DNA from: Granulicella sp. WH15
GTDB lineage: Bacteria > Acidobacteriota > Terriglobia > Terriglobales > Acidobacteriaceae
NCBI RefSeq assembly: GCF_009914315.1
Contig: NZ_CP042596.1
Span: forward strand, 868,001 to 932,000
Length of the DNA: 64,000 nucleotides
Direction of reading: 5' to 3'
The notes under the pieces are model-generated. The model was not told the DNA's origin. It worked only from the letters and a program-made list of their open reading frames with translations, and did no database searches. Made by a program: the position numbers and the translations under genes. Shown here in pieces: positions 9,701 through 17,426 of the stretch. Positions within the stretch are counted from its first letter, which is position 1, and every line of letters begins with the position of its first letter.

Positions 9701-10071
9701 GTGGGTCGAATGGCTATGCTAAGGGAGCGCCTTGCACGATATCAGCCCACTGCGTTAGCTGGCTCAATCCAGCAGCTTTCTCGGCACCGGCTCCTGGGCA
9801 GTTAGGGAACGTAGGCAAGGGCGAATTTATCGGGCCGGGTTACTGGAACTGGGATATGGGAATATTCAAAAATATTCCGCTGCATGACTCCTTCGCGCTC
9901 CAGTTCCGTGGAGAGTTTTTCAACACGTTCAACCACACGAACTTCTCTGTGGATAATACCGGGTCACGCGCTAAGAGTCCGATCCAGACGACAACCGGCG
10001 CGGGTTTCGGGACGATTCAGGCTGCGAACGATCCACGCATTATCCAATTGGCACTCAAAGTTGTGTTCTAG
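6712..10071 (+). CDS. TonB-dependent receptor, Oar-like
   Basis: 1119 residues from ATG 6712, chosen because GAGAGG lies nine bases upstream; ATG 6703 is in frame but abuts the ribosome site. The signal peptide is MTCLRMFVRLNLLLVLFVSAAWG. A carboxypeptidase-regulatory-like domain follows (GTINGQVTDPMGAAVAGAKVTV), then a plug with VEIPLNGRNAASL and SAEYGQAAGGIVSIVSRSGTNQFHG, then a very long barrel ending in LALKVVF with the usual terminal Phe. This is the expanded receptor family of Acidobacteriota, related to Myxococcus Oar. It probably imports a large or polymeric substrate. The esterase downstream suggests an acylated carbohydrate or ester, which is inference from neighbourhood only. Confidence 0.92.
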   Translation: MTCLRMFVRLNLLLVLFVSAAWGQGYGTINGQVTDPMGAAVAGAKVTVTEVGTGQTRTAVTGSDGFYTLVSVMPSTYNLTVDMAGFKQITQQGVVLQASQSLTVDVPLTVGLVTESVTVNTELVQVDTTTPTLKEVVDKARMVEIPLNGRNAASLTTLVAGAVISPSNNADQGNAKTFPAAVTVSVNGTRANQTGYYLDGAPNLDINSNINQPFPFPDALQEFSVQTSNYSAEYGQAAGGIVSIVSRSGTNQFHGTAFEFLRNRVFNAANYFGYTNGVKTVDPLKRNQFGGTIGGPLRKEKTFFFGGYQGTRIRSNQGGQTAYVPTDANRAGDFTAYLNKSDPNNPLGKAVILPAPFVGNIAPAGSFDRAAVNMLANLPHATGNGFVTYSTPISQNFDEYILRGDHAITSNDKLVARYYYDRFVNVPSYGGNLLAYRQGSTISSHNAVIQETHIFSPSLLNDFRIGFARIVSIRQSPPDTPSLADYGVNIYEPTPKAIQGVSVTGFFSTGANPTAKFPRTSYSVLDDVRWVHGKHSVAFGGTYERDQLNMYNILNLPGQFSFSGDSTGLALADFMTGEIRTFLQTNGQHVKNRYWILNGYGQDSYRASNRVTLSFGVRYEPQQVWHDLYHQNQVFYPDAFAAGRRSTMFPNAPAGLLFSGDAGVPINGTQPSYTNVSPRVGFAWDVFGTGKTSFRGGVGIFYDSRVPSFSNNRELSAAPYSASVNFTTPAGPFSNPYLGQVNPFPATFPPTSAATFSLPIQVFSWDPANKFITPRTYMLNLAVEQNIGRGVLTRVAYVGSRGQHMTVTLDQNPATYYPTSSTGTACTLTTDQRRRYNDTAGTCVNAAPPKTNFTNIYQQSNSGNSWYHSAQFSLTKPLSHGITVLANYTWSKSVDSLPYGTDAATFGTAGYYTAPITQPNFRRFDEGLSDFNHAHVMVVSYVWQTPKFEKMNAVARQVAGNWEFSGIFTGESGAPLALYYGQDISKTGINLDRPQYSGSNGYAKGAPCTISAHCVSWLNPAAFSAPAPGQLGNVGKGEFIGPGYWNWDMGIFKNIPLHDSFALQFRGEFFNTFNHTNFSVDNTGSRAKSPIQTTTGAGFGTIQAANDPRIIQLALKVVF

Positions 10072-10203
10072 GAGAGCTATTCGATTCTCTGGTATGGGGA
10101 GGGCCGCTTATGACATAGTGTAAGGCGATGCGCGTGGTAGGCCGTCAAAATAGTTTCCCGGGACAAGCCTTGGATAACGCTGCTATGATGTCCGCCATCA
10201 GCT

Positions 10204-12531
10204 ATGATCAGTCCTTTGTCAGAACATGGGGAGAGAGTTGAACCTGCTAAGGAGCTGATTCACGAGCAGGCCAATCTTCTTATTGGTGATAATGCCTTTC
10301 GCACCAGTAAACGATTAGTCGGTTTCTGTGGGGAAAATATAAGGTCCCTTAAATACAGGACTGGTCGCTTGATTTGGACGCTATCGATCAGAGCTATCAA
10401 ATCTTCCTCTGGAGTTGCGTTTGTTGCGGATGGATTGGGATGCTGTTTGCTAGTTGTGATGCTGTTGTCCGGGGGGATTGTTGCGGCTCAGACAGCAGCA
10501 CCTGTTACATACGTTCAGAGCATGAATCGTCTGTCGCAGCCTTATCTGGAGCGGCGAAAGTCTACGTTAGCTGCTATTCATGACCGATCGCAGGCGGAGG
10601 TGCGGAAGGCACATGTACGTGCTACTTTGCTGCGTTTGATTGGCGGCTTGCCTGATGACCACGATCCGCTGAATGCGACTTTGATTGGTGTTATTCCTCA
10701 GGACGGGTTTAGCATCGAGCGCATTATCTACGACAGTTTGCCTGGCTATCATGTCACGGCGAATCTCTATCTGCCGTCGGCCGGCAAGGGACCGTTCCCG
10801 GTGGTTGTCTATCATTCGGGACATGGCCCCTCGGGCAAGTCAGAGGCTTTTGGGCTTGCTTCGAATCTGGCGAGAAATGGAATTGCTGTGTTTGCCTATG
10901 ATCCTCTTGGAGCGGGCGAGCGGCTACAGGCCATGAACCCCGCTACCGGTAAGTCCTGGGCGGGGCCCGATGAACACTCGCAGGCGCAGATTCCTATCTC
11001 GCTTGTCGGAGATCATGTCTCTCGTTACATGGTGTGGGATGCGATGCGCGGAGTGGATTACCTGACCACGCGGCACGATATTGATGCAACGAATATTGGT
11101 TCGTACGGATGCTCTGGCGGCGGTACGCTTTCGGCTTATCTGACGGCGCTGGATACCAGGGTGAAAGCTGGTGCAGTGGCTTGTTATCTTACTTCTTACG
11201 AGGAACTGCTTAAGACGATAGGGCCGCAGGATGGAGAACAAGTTATCCCTGACTTCATCAAAGAGGGCCTCGACTTTCCCGACCTCGTGGAGTTGGCTGC
11301 TCCTCGCGCTTATGCGATGGTGAGTACGACTGAGGACATGTTTCCCTTTGCAGGGGCGCGAGCCACGCACGATGAGGCAGAACGTTTCTACTCGCTGTAT
11401 GGTGCTAAAGATAACCTCAAGTGGTTTACCGGGCCTGGAGGGCATGGTGCTATCCGGCCTTTGATGCCGCAGATCATCGCGTTCTACAAGCATTGGCTGG
11501 CACATGACGATAGTCCAGTGTTGGAGATGCCGGCTCTTCCGCGGCCAGCCGTTACTGATTTGCAGTGCACTACGACGGGACAAGTCACTACAGCGATGAC
11601 TGGAAGAACGATCTATCAGATCAACCAGGATCGCGCTCATTCTATCCTGCCGCCGAAGGCTGCTATTTCTTCATTGGAGGGACGCCGAAAGCTGCTACTC
11701 CGTTTGGAGAGGGAGATTCCTGCTGTGATTGGCATGAGTCGCGCTTCGCAGGCCTTGCCTATGCTAACGGTTGTCAAGACCGAGCAGCGGCAGGGATATC
11801 GGCTCGAGAGTGCGATCTTTCATAGCCGGTCCGGAATGGAGCTTCCTGCTGTGCTCGCATTACCGGATAAGCAGGGGAGTAAGTCGGCGCTGCTTATTAC
11901 CAGTAGTCAGCCTGGTGTGGCTGAGGCTGACGGGGATCTTGATCGTGCGGCGCGAGGCGGCAAGCTTGTACTCGCTATTACTCCATTGCCCTGGCCGCAG
12001 AGTACGGATGCAGTACGGCCTACCATGGGGACGATGCTGCCCTGGACCTCGCGGGCCTTTCTGATTGGAAGGACTTTTGTAGGGATGAGAACCGAGGATA
12101 CTTTGGCTGCCGTGCGGTGGCTTGCGGCGCAGCACGAGGTCAACCCTGGGGAGATTGATGCTTATGGATATGGAGCTTCCGGTGTTGTTCTCTTACACGC
12201 GGCTGTTCTTGAGCCACGAATTCGGAAAGTGACTATCGAGCACAGCCTTGTCAGCTATCGTTCGGTTGTCAGTGCTGCTGTCCATCGAGATGTTGCTGAA
12301 TCGGTGGTGCCGGGTGTGTTGCTGCACTACGATCTGGATGACTTGATGATAGCGGCAGGTCCGCGGACGATCACCGTTATTAATCCGGTGGATGGGGAAG
12401 GGAACTTACTGACGGAAGATGCGTTCCGAGAGCAGCTTGCTGATGTCTATGCAAGTAATCGCTCTTTCGGTGGGCCGAGCCGGATCGAGTTTATCCGGAC
12501 GCAGACGGGCAACCGGAATGGTGGCCAATGA
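10204..12531 (+). CDS. Secreted two-domain alpha/beta-hydrolase (acetyl-xylan-esterase/dienelactone-hydrolase-like)
   Basis: 775 residues if started at 10204, but the signal-like stretch GCCLLVVMLLSGGIVAAQ sits at residues 79-96. The true start is therefore probably an internal alternative codon (for example TTG near 10372). The first hydrolase domain has the full triad: nucleophile Ser304 in YGCSGGG, probable Asp378 and His414 in PGGHGAIRP. A second hydrolase-like domain (about residues 500-760) keeps the elbow GYGASG (Ser659) but I see no matching histidine motif, so it may be inactive or non-catalytic. It lies 132 bp after the Oar-like receptor on the same strand and probably acts in the periplasm or outside the cell on a substrate taken up by it. 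Confidence 0.78.
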   Translation: MISPLSEHGERVEPAKELIHEQANLLIGDNAFRTSKRLVGFCGENIRSLKYRTGRLIWTLSIRAIKSSSGVAFVADGLGCCLLVVMLLSGGIVAAQTAAPVTYVQSMNRLSQPYLERRKSTLAAIHDRSQAEVRKAHVRATLLRLIGGLPDDHDPLNATLIGVIPQDGFSIERIIYDSLPGYHVTANLYLPSAGKGPFPVVVYHSGHGPSGKSEAFGLASNLARNGIAVFAYDPLGAGERLQAMNPATGKSWAGPDEHSQAQIPISLVGDHVSRYMVWDAMRGVDYLTTRHDIDATNIGSYGCSGGGTLSAYLTALDTRVKAGAVACYLTSYEELLKTIGPQDGEQVIPDFIKEGLDFPDLVELAAPRAYAMVSTTEDMFPFAGARATHDEAERFYSLYGAKDNLKWFTGPGGHGAIRPLMPQIIAFYKHWLAHDDSPVLEMPALPRPAVTDLQCTTTGQVTTAMTGRTIYQINQDRAHSILPPKAAISSLEGRRKLLLRLEREIPAVIGMSRASQALPMLTVVKTEQRQGYRLESAIFHSRSGMELPAVLALPDKQGSKSALLITSSQPGVAEADGDLDRAARGGKLVLAITPLPWPQSTDAVRPTMGTMLPWTSRAFLIGRTFVGMRTEDTLAAVRWLAAQHEVNPGEIDAYGYGASGVVLLHAAVLEPRIRKVTIEHSLVSYRSVVSAAVHRDVAESVVPGVLLHYDLDDLMIAAGPRTITVINPVDGEGNLLTEDAFREQLADVYASNRSFGGPSRIEFIRTQTGNRNGGQ

Positions 12532-12549
12532 GGAGTCTGAGGGAAAGGG

Positions 12550-13248
12550 CTACTGTTTGCGCCCGGTTGGTCTTCCGTAGGCTGCCATGAACATGTGGAC
12601 GGCCAGGGCCACGTGCTGCTTGCGTTCAGCGGTGTTCGGGACCTTGCGCACGAACATGTAGGCGTGGACGAGGAACTGGCCGAGGCAGAGGCTGAAGAAA
12701 GACTCTGCCACCTTGCGGCAGTTGAAGGGGACAAGGATGCCTGCGGCAATCTGCGTCTCAAGGTACTCGGCCAGTTGGGCCTGCTCCCGCTCGGGGCAGA
12801 GACGCCAGAAATCTCCGGCGAGTTCCGGAAACTGCGGGGCTGCGGCGATCAGGGTGCGGCTGAGGCGTTGCATCTCGGGCAGGAGCATGAAGTCGAGCAG
12901 GTTCGAGCCGTATCGCTCCAAAACCTTTTCAATGGGCTGATTTTGCACCAGCACACGGGAGAACTTCTGCAATAAGATCTCGGTCTTTCTGGTGATAACT
13001 GCCTGAAACAGCTCCTCTTTGGTTGAGAACTTCGAGTAAAGTGTCTCGGTGGAGGCTCCGGCCAGGCGAGCGATGGAGCCTACGCTGGCGCGGTCAAAGC
13101 CTTCTTGAAGAAAGATCTCAGCGGCCGCACTCAGAATGTTTTCCATGCGGGCGGCGGCCTGCTTGGCCGGTGGGCGGCCGGAGCCGCTACCGACTGATGC
13201 CCGGGGCTTTACTTTCGAGGTCTTCGAGACGCTTGTTGTTTTCTTCAT
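12550..13248 (-). CDS. TetR/AcrR-family transcriptional regulator
   Basis: 232 residues from ATG 13248 with CAGGA just upstream; longer in-frame starts up to 13338 have no support. A basic, Lys/Ser-rich N-tail is followed by a TetR helix-turn-helix (ILSAAAEIFLQEGFDRASVGSIARLAGASTETLYSKFSTKEELFQAVI). The all-helical ligand-binding domain resembles the TetR_C AefR-like group. It is divergent from the GlcG/formaldehyde dehydrogenase pair with a shared 132-bp promoter region, so it probably controls that operon and itself. Ligand unknown. Confidence 0.9.
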   Translation of the reverse strand: MKKTTSVSKTSKVKPRASVGSGSGRPPAKQAAARMENILSAAAEIFLQEGFDRASVGSIARLAGASTETLYSKFSTKEELFQAVITRKTEILLQKFSRVLVQNQPIEKVLERYGSNLLDFMLLPEMQRLSRTLIAAAPQFPELAGDFWRLCPEREQAQLAEYLETQIAAGILVPFNCRKVAESFFSLCLGQFLVHAYMFVRKVPNTAERKQHVALAVHMFMAAYGRPTGRKQ

Positions 13249-13311
13249 ATTCCTGTGATTTGCCAAGCAGCAGATGTAAGAAGTATTGTAGTCACGGATA
13301 GGTAATAGAAA

Positions 13312-13322
13312 CGAACATTTCG
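13312..13322. promoter_or_regulatory. Possible small operator in the tetR/glcG divergent region
   Basis: CGAA-CAT-TTCG is an 11-bp inverted repeat roughly midway between the TetR start and the GlcG-like start. Four-bp arms are weak evidence and many TetR operators are longer, so this is only a candidate. Confidence 0.2.
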
Positions 13323-13380
13323 ATTCGATTAACCGCATTTAAGGCGCAATACAACCCATTGAGTAAAGGATGAAACAAAT

Positions 13381-13776
13381 ATGATCAGGCTCGAAGACGC
13401 CCGCAGAATTATTGCCGCTGCGGAGAAGAAGGCGCAGGAGATCGGTCAGCCCATGAACATTGCTGTGGCCGATGAAGGAGGCAATCTCGTCTCGCATGTA
13501 CGCATGGATGGGGCCTGGCTGGGCAGCATCGATATCTCGATCAAGAAGGCCTACACCTCCCGTGCTTTTGATATTGCGACGAAAGATCTCGCGACGCACT
13601 CTCAATCCGGCGGCCAGTTCTTTGGCATTCACGCCTCCAACGACGGCAAGATCATGATCTTTGCCGGCGGAATCCCGCTTAGGAAAGATGGCAAGGTCGT
13701 TGGAGCCATCGGGGTCAGCGGCGGCTCGGGAGAGCAGGACCACGCTGTTGCAGAGGCAGGCGCGACAGCGTACTAA
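13381..13776 (+). CDS. GlcG/HbpS family (DUF336) heme-binding-like protein
   Basis: 131 residues, full length for the family: MIRLEDARRIIAAAEKKAQEIGQPMNIAVADEGGNL, then RMDGAWLGSIDISIKKAYTS, FGIHASNDGKIMIFAGGIPL and the C-terminal GAIGVSGGSGEQDHAVAEAG. The GGIP and VSGG motifs are diagnostic of the GlcG fold. Family members bind heme or sense redox stress, or are found with glycolate and alcohol metabolism genes; the exact role is unknown. It lies 32 bp upstream of formaldehyde dehydrogenase, very likely in one operon. The ribosome site AAAGGATG precedes the ATG. Confidence 0.88.
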   Translation: MIRLEDARRIIAAAEKKAQEIGQPMNIAVADEGGNLVSHVRMDGAWLGSIDISIKKAYTSRAFDIATKDLATHSQSGGQFFGIHASNDGKIMIFAGGIPLRKDGKVVGAIGVSGGSGEQDHAVAEAGATAY

Positions 13777-13808
13777 CAACGTTTCGGGCAAGCGATCAGG
13801 AGGAAAAT

Positions 13809-15005
13809 ATGGCAAGCAATCGTGGTGTTATCTATCTGGGACCGAACAAGGTCGAAGTGCAGTCGATCGACTATCCCAAGTTCGAGAATCCGGCGGGCAA
13901 AAAGATCGAACATGCTGTAATCCTCAAGGTGGTCTCTACGAATATCTGTGGCTCGGATCAGCACATGGTGCGTGGGCGTACTACTGCTCCCACAGGGTTG
14001 GTGCTGGGGCATGAGATTACGGGAGAGGTTATCGAAAAGGGCAAGGACGTCGAGTATCTCGAGGTCGGTGACCTGGTGACGGTGCCGTTCAACGTGGCCT
14101 GCGGCCGCTGCCGTACGTGCAGGGAACAGCAGACGGGGGTATGTCTCAACGTCAATCCTGGCCGGGCCGGCGGAGCTTATGGCTACGTTGATATGGGCGG
14201 TTGGATCGGTGGTCAGGCCGACTATGTGATGGTTCCTTATGCTGACTTCAACCTGATCAGGTTCCCCGACAAGGCGCAGGCGCTCGAGAAGATTCGCGAC
14301 CTGACGATGCTCTCCGATATTCTGCCCACGGGGTTTCATGGCGCGGTCTCGGCGGGTGTGGGTGTGGGATCGACGGTCTATGTGGCGGGTGCTGGTCCCG
14401 TAGGGTTGGCGGCTGCGGCCTCGGCGCAGATTCTGGGAGCGGCGGTTGTTCTCATCGGCGACATGAATCAGGATCGTCTCAAGCACGCGAAGTCGGTTGG
14501 CTTCGAGCCGATTGACCTGACCAAGAGCGACTCGCTTGAAGATCTGATCGAGGGCGTGTTGGGTGTGCGTGAGGTTGATGCGGCGATTGATGCGGTTGGC
14601 TTTGAGGCGAAGGGGCATGGATCGCAGCATGACACGGAGGCTCCGGCGACGGTGCTGAACTCCCTGATGGCGATTACGCGTGCGGCTGGCGGTATCGGTA
14701 TTCCGGGACTTTATGTGACGGAGGATCCTGGGGCCAGTGACAAGGCGGCGCAGCATGGCGCTCTGAGTATGCGCTTTGGGCTGGGATGGGCGAAGTCGCA
14801 TCGCTTCTACACCGGACAGACTCCGGTGCTCAAGTACAACCGCTCGTTGATGCAGGCGATTCTGCATGGACGTCTTCCGATTGCGAAGATCGTCAATGCT
14901 ACGGTCATCTCGCTCGATGAGGCTCCGCAGGGGTATAAGGACTTCGATTCGGGTGTTGCGAAGAAGTTCGTACTCGATCCGCATGGCTTGCTGGCAACGG
15001 CTTAG
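13809..15005 (+). CDS. fdhA: Glutathione-independent formaldehyde dehydrogenase (zinc alcohol dehydrogenase family)
   Basis: 398 residues. It matches Pseudomonas-type FdhA: start NRGVIYLGPNKVEVQSIDYPK, catalytic zinc ligands Cys47 (ICGSDQHM) and His68 (GHE), structural zinc cysteines 98, 101, 104 and 112, and the Rossmann motif GAGPVGLAAAASAQ. The insert AGGAYGYVDMGGWIGGQADYVMVPYAD is typical of this subgroup, which holds NAD tightly and oxidises formaldehyde or dismutates aldehydes without glutathione. AGGAGGAAAAT gives a strong ribosome site. It sits with the GlcG-like gene and the divergent TetR gene, suggesting inducible aldehyde detoxification. A strong terminator follows. Confidence 0.94.
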   Translation: MASNRGVIYLGPNKVEVQSIDYPKFENPAGKKIEHAVILKVVSTNICGSDQHMVRGRTTAPTGLVLGHEITGEVIEKGKDVEYLEVGDLVTVPFNVACGRCRTCREQQTGVCLNVNPGRAGGAYGYVDMGGWIGGQADYVMVPYADFNLIRFPDKAQALEKIRDLTMLSDILPTGFHGAVSAGVGVGSTVYVAGAGPVGLAAAASAQILGAAVVLIGDMNQDRLKHAKSVGFEPIDLTKSDSLEDLIEGVLGVREVDAAIDAVGFEAKGHGSQHDTEAPATVLNSLMAITRAAGGIGIPGLYVTEDPGASDKAAQHGALSMRFGLGWAKSHRFYTGQTPVLKYNRSLMQAILHGRLPIAKIVNATVISLDEAPQGYKDFDSGVAKKFVLDPHGLLATA

Positions 15006-15033
15006 GTGTAATTGCAGACAAGTAAGGCAGGGC

Positions 15034-15090
15034 AACAGGCCGATGGGATGGATTCAATTCAACCCATCGGCCTGTTGTGTTTCTATTTGT
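15034..15090 (+). terminator. Rho-independent terminator after fdhA
   Basis: AACAGGCCGATGGG (15034-15047) and CCCATCGGCCTGTT (15063-15076) form a perfect 14-bp stem with a 15-nt loop, followed by a T-rich tract (TTGTGTTTCTATTT). Confidence 0.85.
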
Positions 15091-15160
15091 GCGGTATGCG
15101 GCTATTTTTTGCTCTGAGCGGTCGATCCTTGCGATAGATATCATGTAAGGGGGAGAGCAG

Positions 15161-16120
15161 ATGCCGCGGTCCCACAGAAGGATAAGAGTACAGGACGGGT
15201 GTTGTGAATCGACGGCTTCGGGCGCCGGGAGCCTGTTGTCAAAGCGTGTCTCCGTTCTGGTGGGCGCGCATTCCGTTCCGCTCTTTCCCGGCGTGCCGGT
15301 CAGGGGAAGCGAGAGGTCGCCGTGGACTGGCCTGCTGCTGGAGAGACATCATCATGGACCTGTAGCGCTGCCGATGCACGAGCACACGACCTTTTGCCTG
15401 CATCTGCAGACGGGAGGGCCGGTTGAGATGGACTGGCACTCTGCGGGCAGGACCGGACATGTCAAGGCCAGAGCCGGGAGCATGATCTTCGTGACGCCGG
15501 GTACGCGCGACAGCGTGATCTGGCACGGGGTTTCGCAGCGCATCGTGGCGTCGATCCATCCCTCGTTGCTGGCGCGCGCGGCGAAGGAGATGGAGCTGAA
15601 AGGATCGTACGACTTCGAGAATTGCTGGTCGTTCAAGGACCGGCAGTTGCAACTGCTGTTGACGGAGATGGACCGGGAGATGAACTCCGACTGGGCGATG
15701 GGTGCGCTCTACGGTGATCTTCTGGGCATGTGCCTGTCGAGTACGATCATCAAAAAGTATGGCCGGAGTTCGTCTCTACCGGTTCTCCTGAAGGGCGGTC
15801 TCTCGCGATCTCACCTTAAGCAGGTGTTGTCCTATATCGAGGCAAATCTCCATCGAGACCTGTGCTTGCAGGAGTTGTCCGGGTTGATTGGTTTGAGCAT
15901 GTTTCACTTTGCACGATCGTTTCGGGACAGTGCTGGAGTGACGCCGCATCAGTATGTCGTGCAGATGAGAGTGGAGCGTGCGAAGACATTGCTGATGCGG
16001 CGAGAGCTGAGTGTGCAGCAGGTCGCTTCGGCAACAGGATTTGCGGACGGAAGCCAACTCTCCAAGAGCTTTCGCAAGGCGATGGGGGTTAGTCCATCGC
16101 AATGGCGAAGAATGCTATAG
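15161..16120 (+). CDS. AraC-family transcriptional regulator
   Basis: 319 residues. The N-terminal half is a cupin-like sensor (HHHGPVALPMHEHTTFCLHLQ, GSMIFVTPGTRDSVIWHG). The C-terminal hundred residues are the double helix-turn-helix (VLSYIEANLHRDLCLQELSGLIGLSMFHFARSFRDSAGVTPHQYVVQMRVERAKTLL and SVQQVASATGFADGSQLSKSFRKAMGVSPSQWRR). GGGAGAGCAG precedes the ATG. It lies between the formaldehyde dehydrogenase terminator and the respiratory operon, both read in the same direction, so its target cannot be told from position alone. Confidence 0.92.
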   Translation: MPRSHRRIRVQDGCCESTASGAGSLLSKRVSVLVGAHSVPLFPGVPVRGSERSPWTGLLLERHHHGPVALPMHEHTTFCLHLQTGGPVEMDWHSAGRTGHVKARAGSMIFVTPGTRDSVIWHGVSQRIVASIHPSLLARAAKEMELKGSYDFENCWSFKDRQLQLLLTEMDREMNSDWAMGALYGDLLGMCLSSTIIKKYGRSSSLPVLLKGGLSRSHLKQVLSYIEANLHRDLCLQELSGLIGLSMFHFARSFRDSAGVTPHQYVVQMRVERAKTLLMRRELSVQQVASATGFADGSQLSKSFRKAMGVSPSQWRRML

Positions 16121-16140
16121 ATGAGGCAGTCAGTTTCTGG

Positions 16141-16155
16141 TCTTTGGTCCAAAGA
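16141..16155. promoter_or_regulatory. Palindrome TCTTTGG-T-CCAAAGA upstream of the cytochrome oxidase operon
   Basis: A perfect 7-bp inverted repeat with a single central base, 20 bp after the AraC stop codon and about 190 bp before the cox operon start. There is no T-tract, so it looks more like an operator than a terminator. The rest of 16121-16345 shows no gene. Confidence 0.35.
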
Positions 16156-16345
16156 GGGGGAACAATGATCGCAAGATGGTCTTTTTAGCAAGATATGACC
16201 ATTCGCGACAAGAAAAGACCGGGGGGAAGGTATCAACTGGAGACATCTCGATGAGCTATTCTGTACAACGCGTCTGGTTCCCAGTTCTTCTTTGTCCGGG
16301 CAGAGTTCCTTGCCTTTGTGACGAAGTGATGAAGGATGTTGACCG

Positions 16346-17410
16346 ATGGCCTTAAGGTTGCCGCAATGGTTGGAATCCGCCAGAGGAGCAGGCTGCCTGC
16401 TGATGGTCGCAGCAACTTCGTGGCATGAAGCTGCAGGCCAGGCTGTAGGGCAAGGACCGCTGGCCAGGCCGAGTATCTTCGCTCCTGCATCTACCCCGGC
16501 ACACTCCATTCTGGCGCTCTCGTACTTTGTTCTGGCGATTACGGCCGGGATCTTTCTGACCGTTGGCGGCGTGCTGGCCTACGTTATCTTTCGTTATCGC
16601 CAGCGCGGTAAGGATGACACGGAGGAGCCGCCGCAGATCTACGGCAGTACGCAGGTGGAGATCGCCTGGACCGTGGTTCCGGTCTTGATTGTGGTTGTTC
16701 TATTTCTCACCACGGCTCGCATGATCTTTGCGATTCAGGATGCAGCACCGCCCAAGAGTGCTCTCAATGTCACCGTGGTTGGCCACCAGTACTGGTGGGA
16801 GTTCAACTATCCCGAGCTTGGCATCCACGCGGTCAACGAGTTGCATGTTCCTTTGAGCAGCGCGAAAGATCCGAAGCCTACTTACTTGAAGCTGCTCTCT
16901 GCCGATGTAATGCACAGCTTCTGGGTGCCGCAGTTGGCGGGAAAGACGGACCTGATTCCGAATCATCCCAATGAGATGTGGGTCGATCCGCTGGCTCCGG
17001 GGATGTATGTAGGACAGTGCGCTCAGTTCTGTGGGGTGGAGCACGCGAAGATGTTGATCCGTGTTTATGTGCAGTCTCCGGAGGACTTTGACGCCTGGGT
17101 GAAGAATCAGCAGCAGCCTGCTGTAGAGGATGACTCCGTTGCCGCGGGACGCAGGGTTTATGAGTCGCAGGCCTGCGTTAACTGCCATACGATTCGCGGT
17201 ACGGGCACGACGGGGAGGTTTGGCCCGGACCTGACGCACCTGATGAGCCGGGATACGATCGCAGCCGGTGCCGTGCCTAATACGCCGAAGAATCTGCGTG
17301 CGTGGATCGAGAACCCCGATACCTTCAAGAGCGGGTCGTTGATGCCTGCAATGCATTTGACCGATGAGCAGTTGGACCAGATAACCGCATACCTGAGCAC
17401 GTTGAAGTAG
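16346..17410 (+). CDS. coxB: Cytochrome c oxidase subunit II with fused cytochrome c (caa3 type)
   Basis: 354 residues. A signal/anchor region is followed by two TM helices (about 52-82 and 104-128), then a cupredoxin domain with the CuA ligands His190, Cys225, Cys229, His233 and Met236 (CAQFCGVEHAKM). The aromatic electron-entry patch is HQYWWEF. A C-terminal cytochrome c domain has CVNCH (277-281) and a probable Met ligand in MPAM. It accepts electrons from the bc complex and passes them to subunit I. AAGGA lies nine bases before the ATG. First gene of an operon that continues to 23334 with gaps of at most 16 bp. Confidence 0.96.
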   Translation: MALRLPQWLESARGAGCLLMVAATSWHEAAGQAVGQGPLARPSIFAPASTPAHSILALSYFVLAITAGIFLTVGGVLAYVIFRYRQRGKDDTEEPPQIYGSTQVEIAWTVVPVLIVVVLFLTTARMIFAIQDAAPPKSALNVTVVGHQYWWEFNYPELGIHAVNELHVPLSSAKDPKPTYLKLLSADVMHSFWVPQLAGKTDLIPNHPNEMWVDPLAPGMYVGQCAQFCGVEHAKMLIRVYVQSPEDFDAWVKNQQQPAVEDDSVAAGRRVYESQACVNCHTIRGTGTTGRFGPDLTHLMSRDTIAAGAVPNTPKNLRAWIENPDTFKSGSLMPAMHLTDEQLDQITAYLSTLK

Positions 17411-17426
17411 GCAGGAGCCTATAGCC

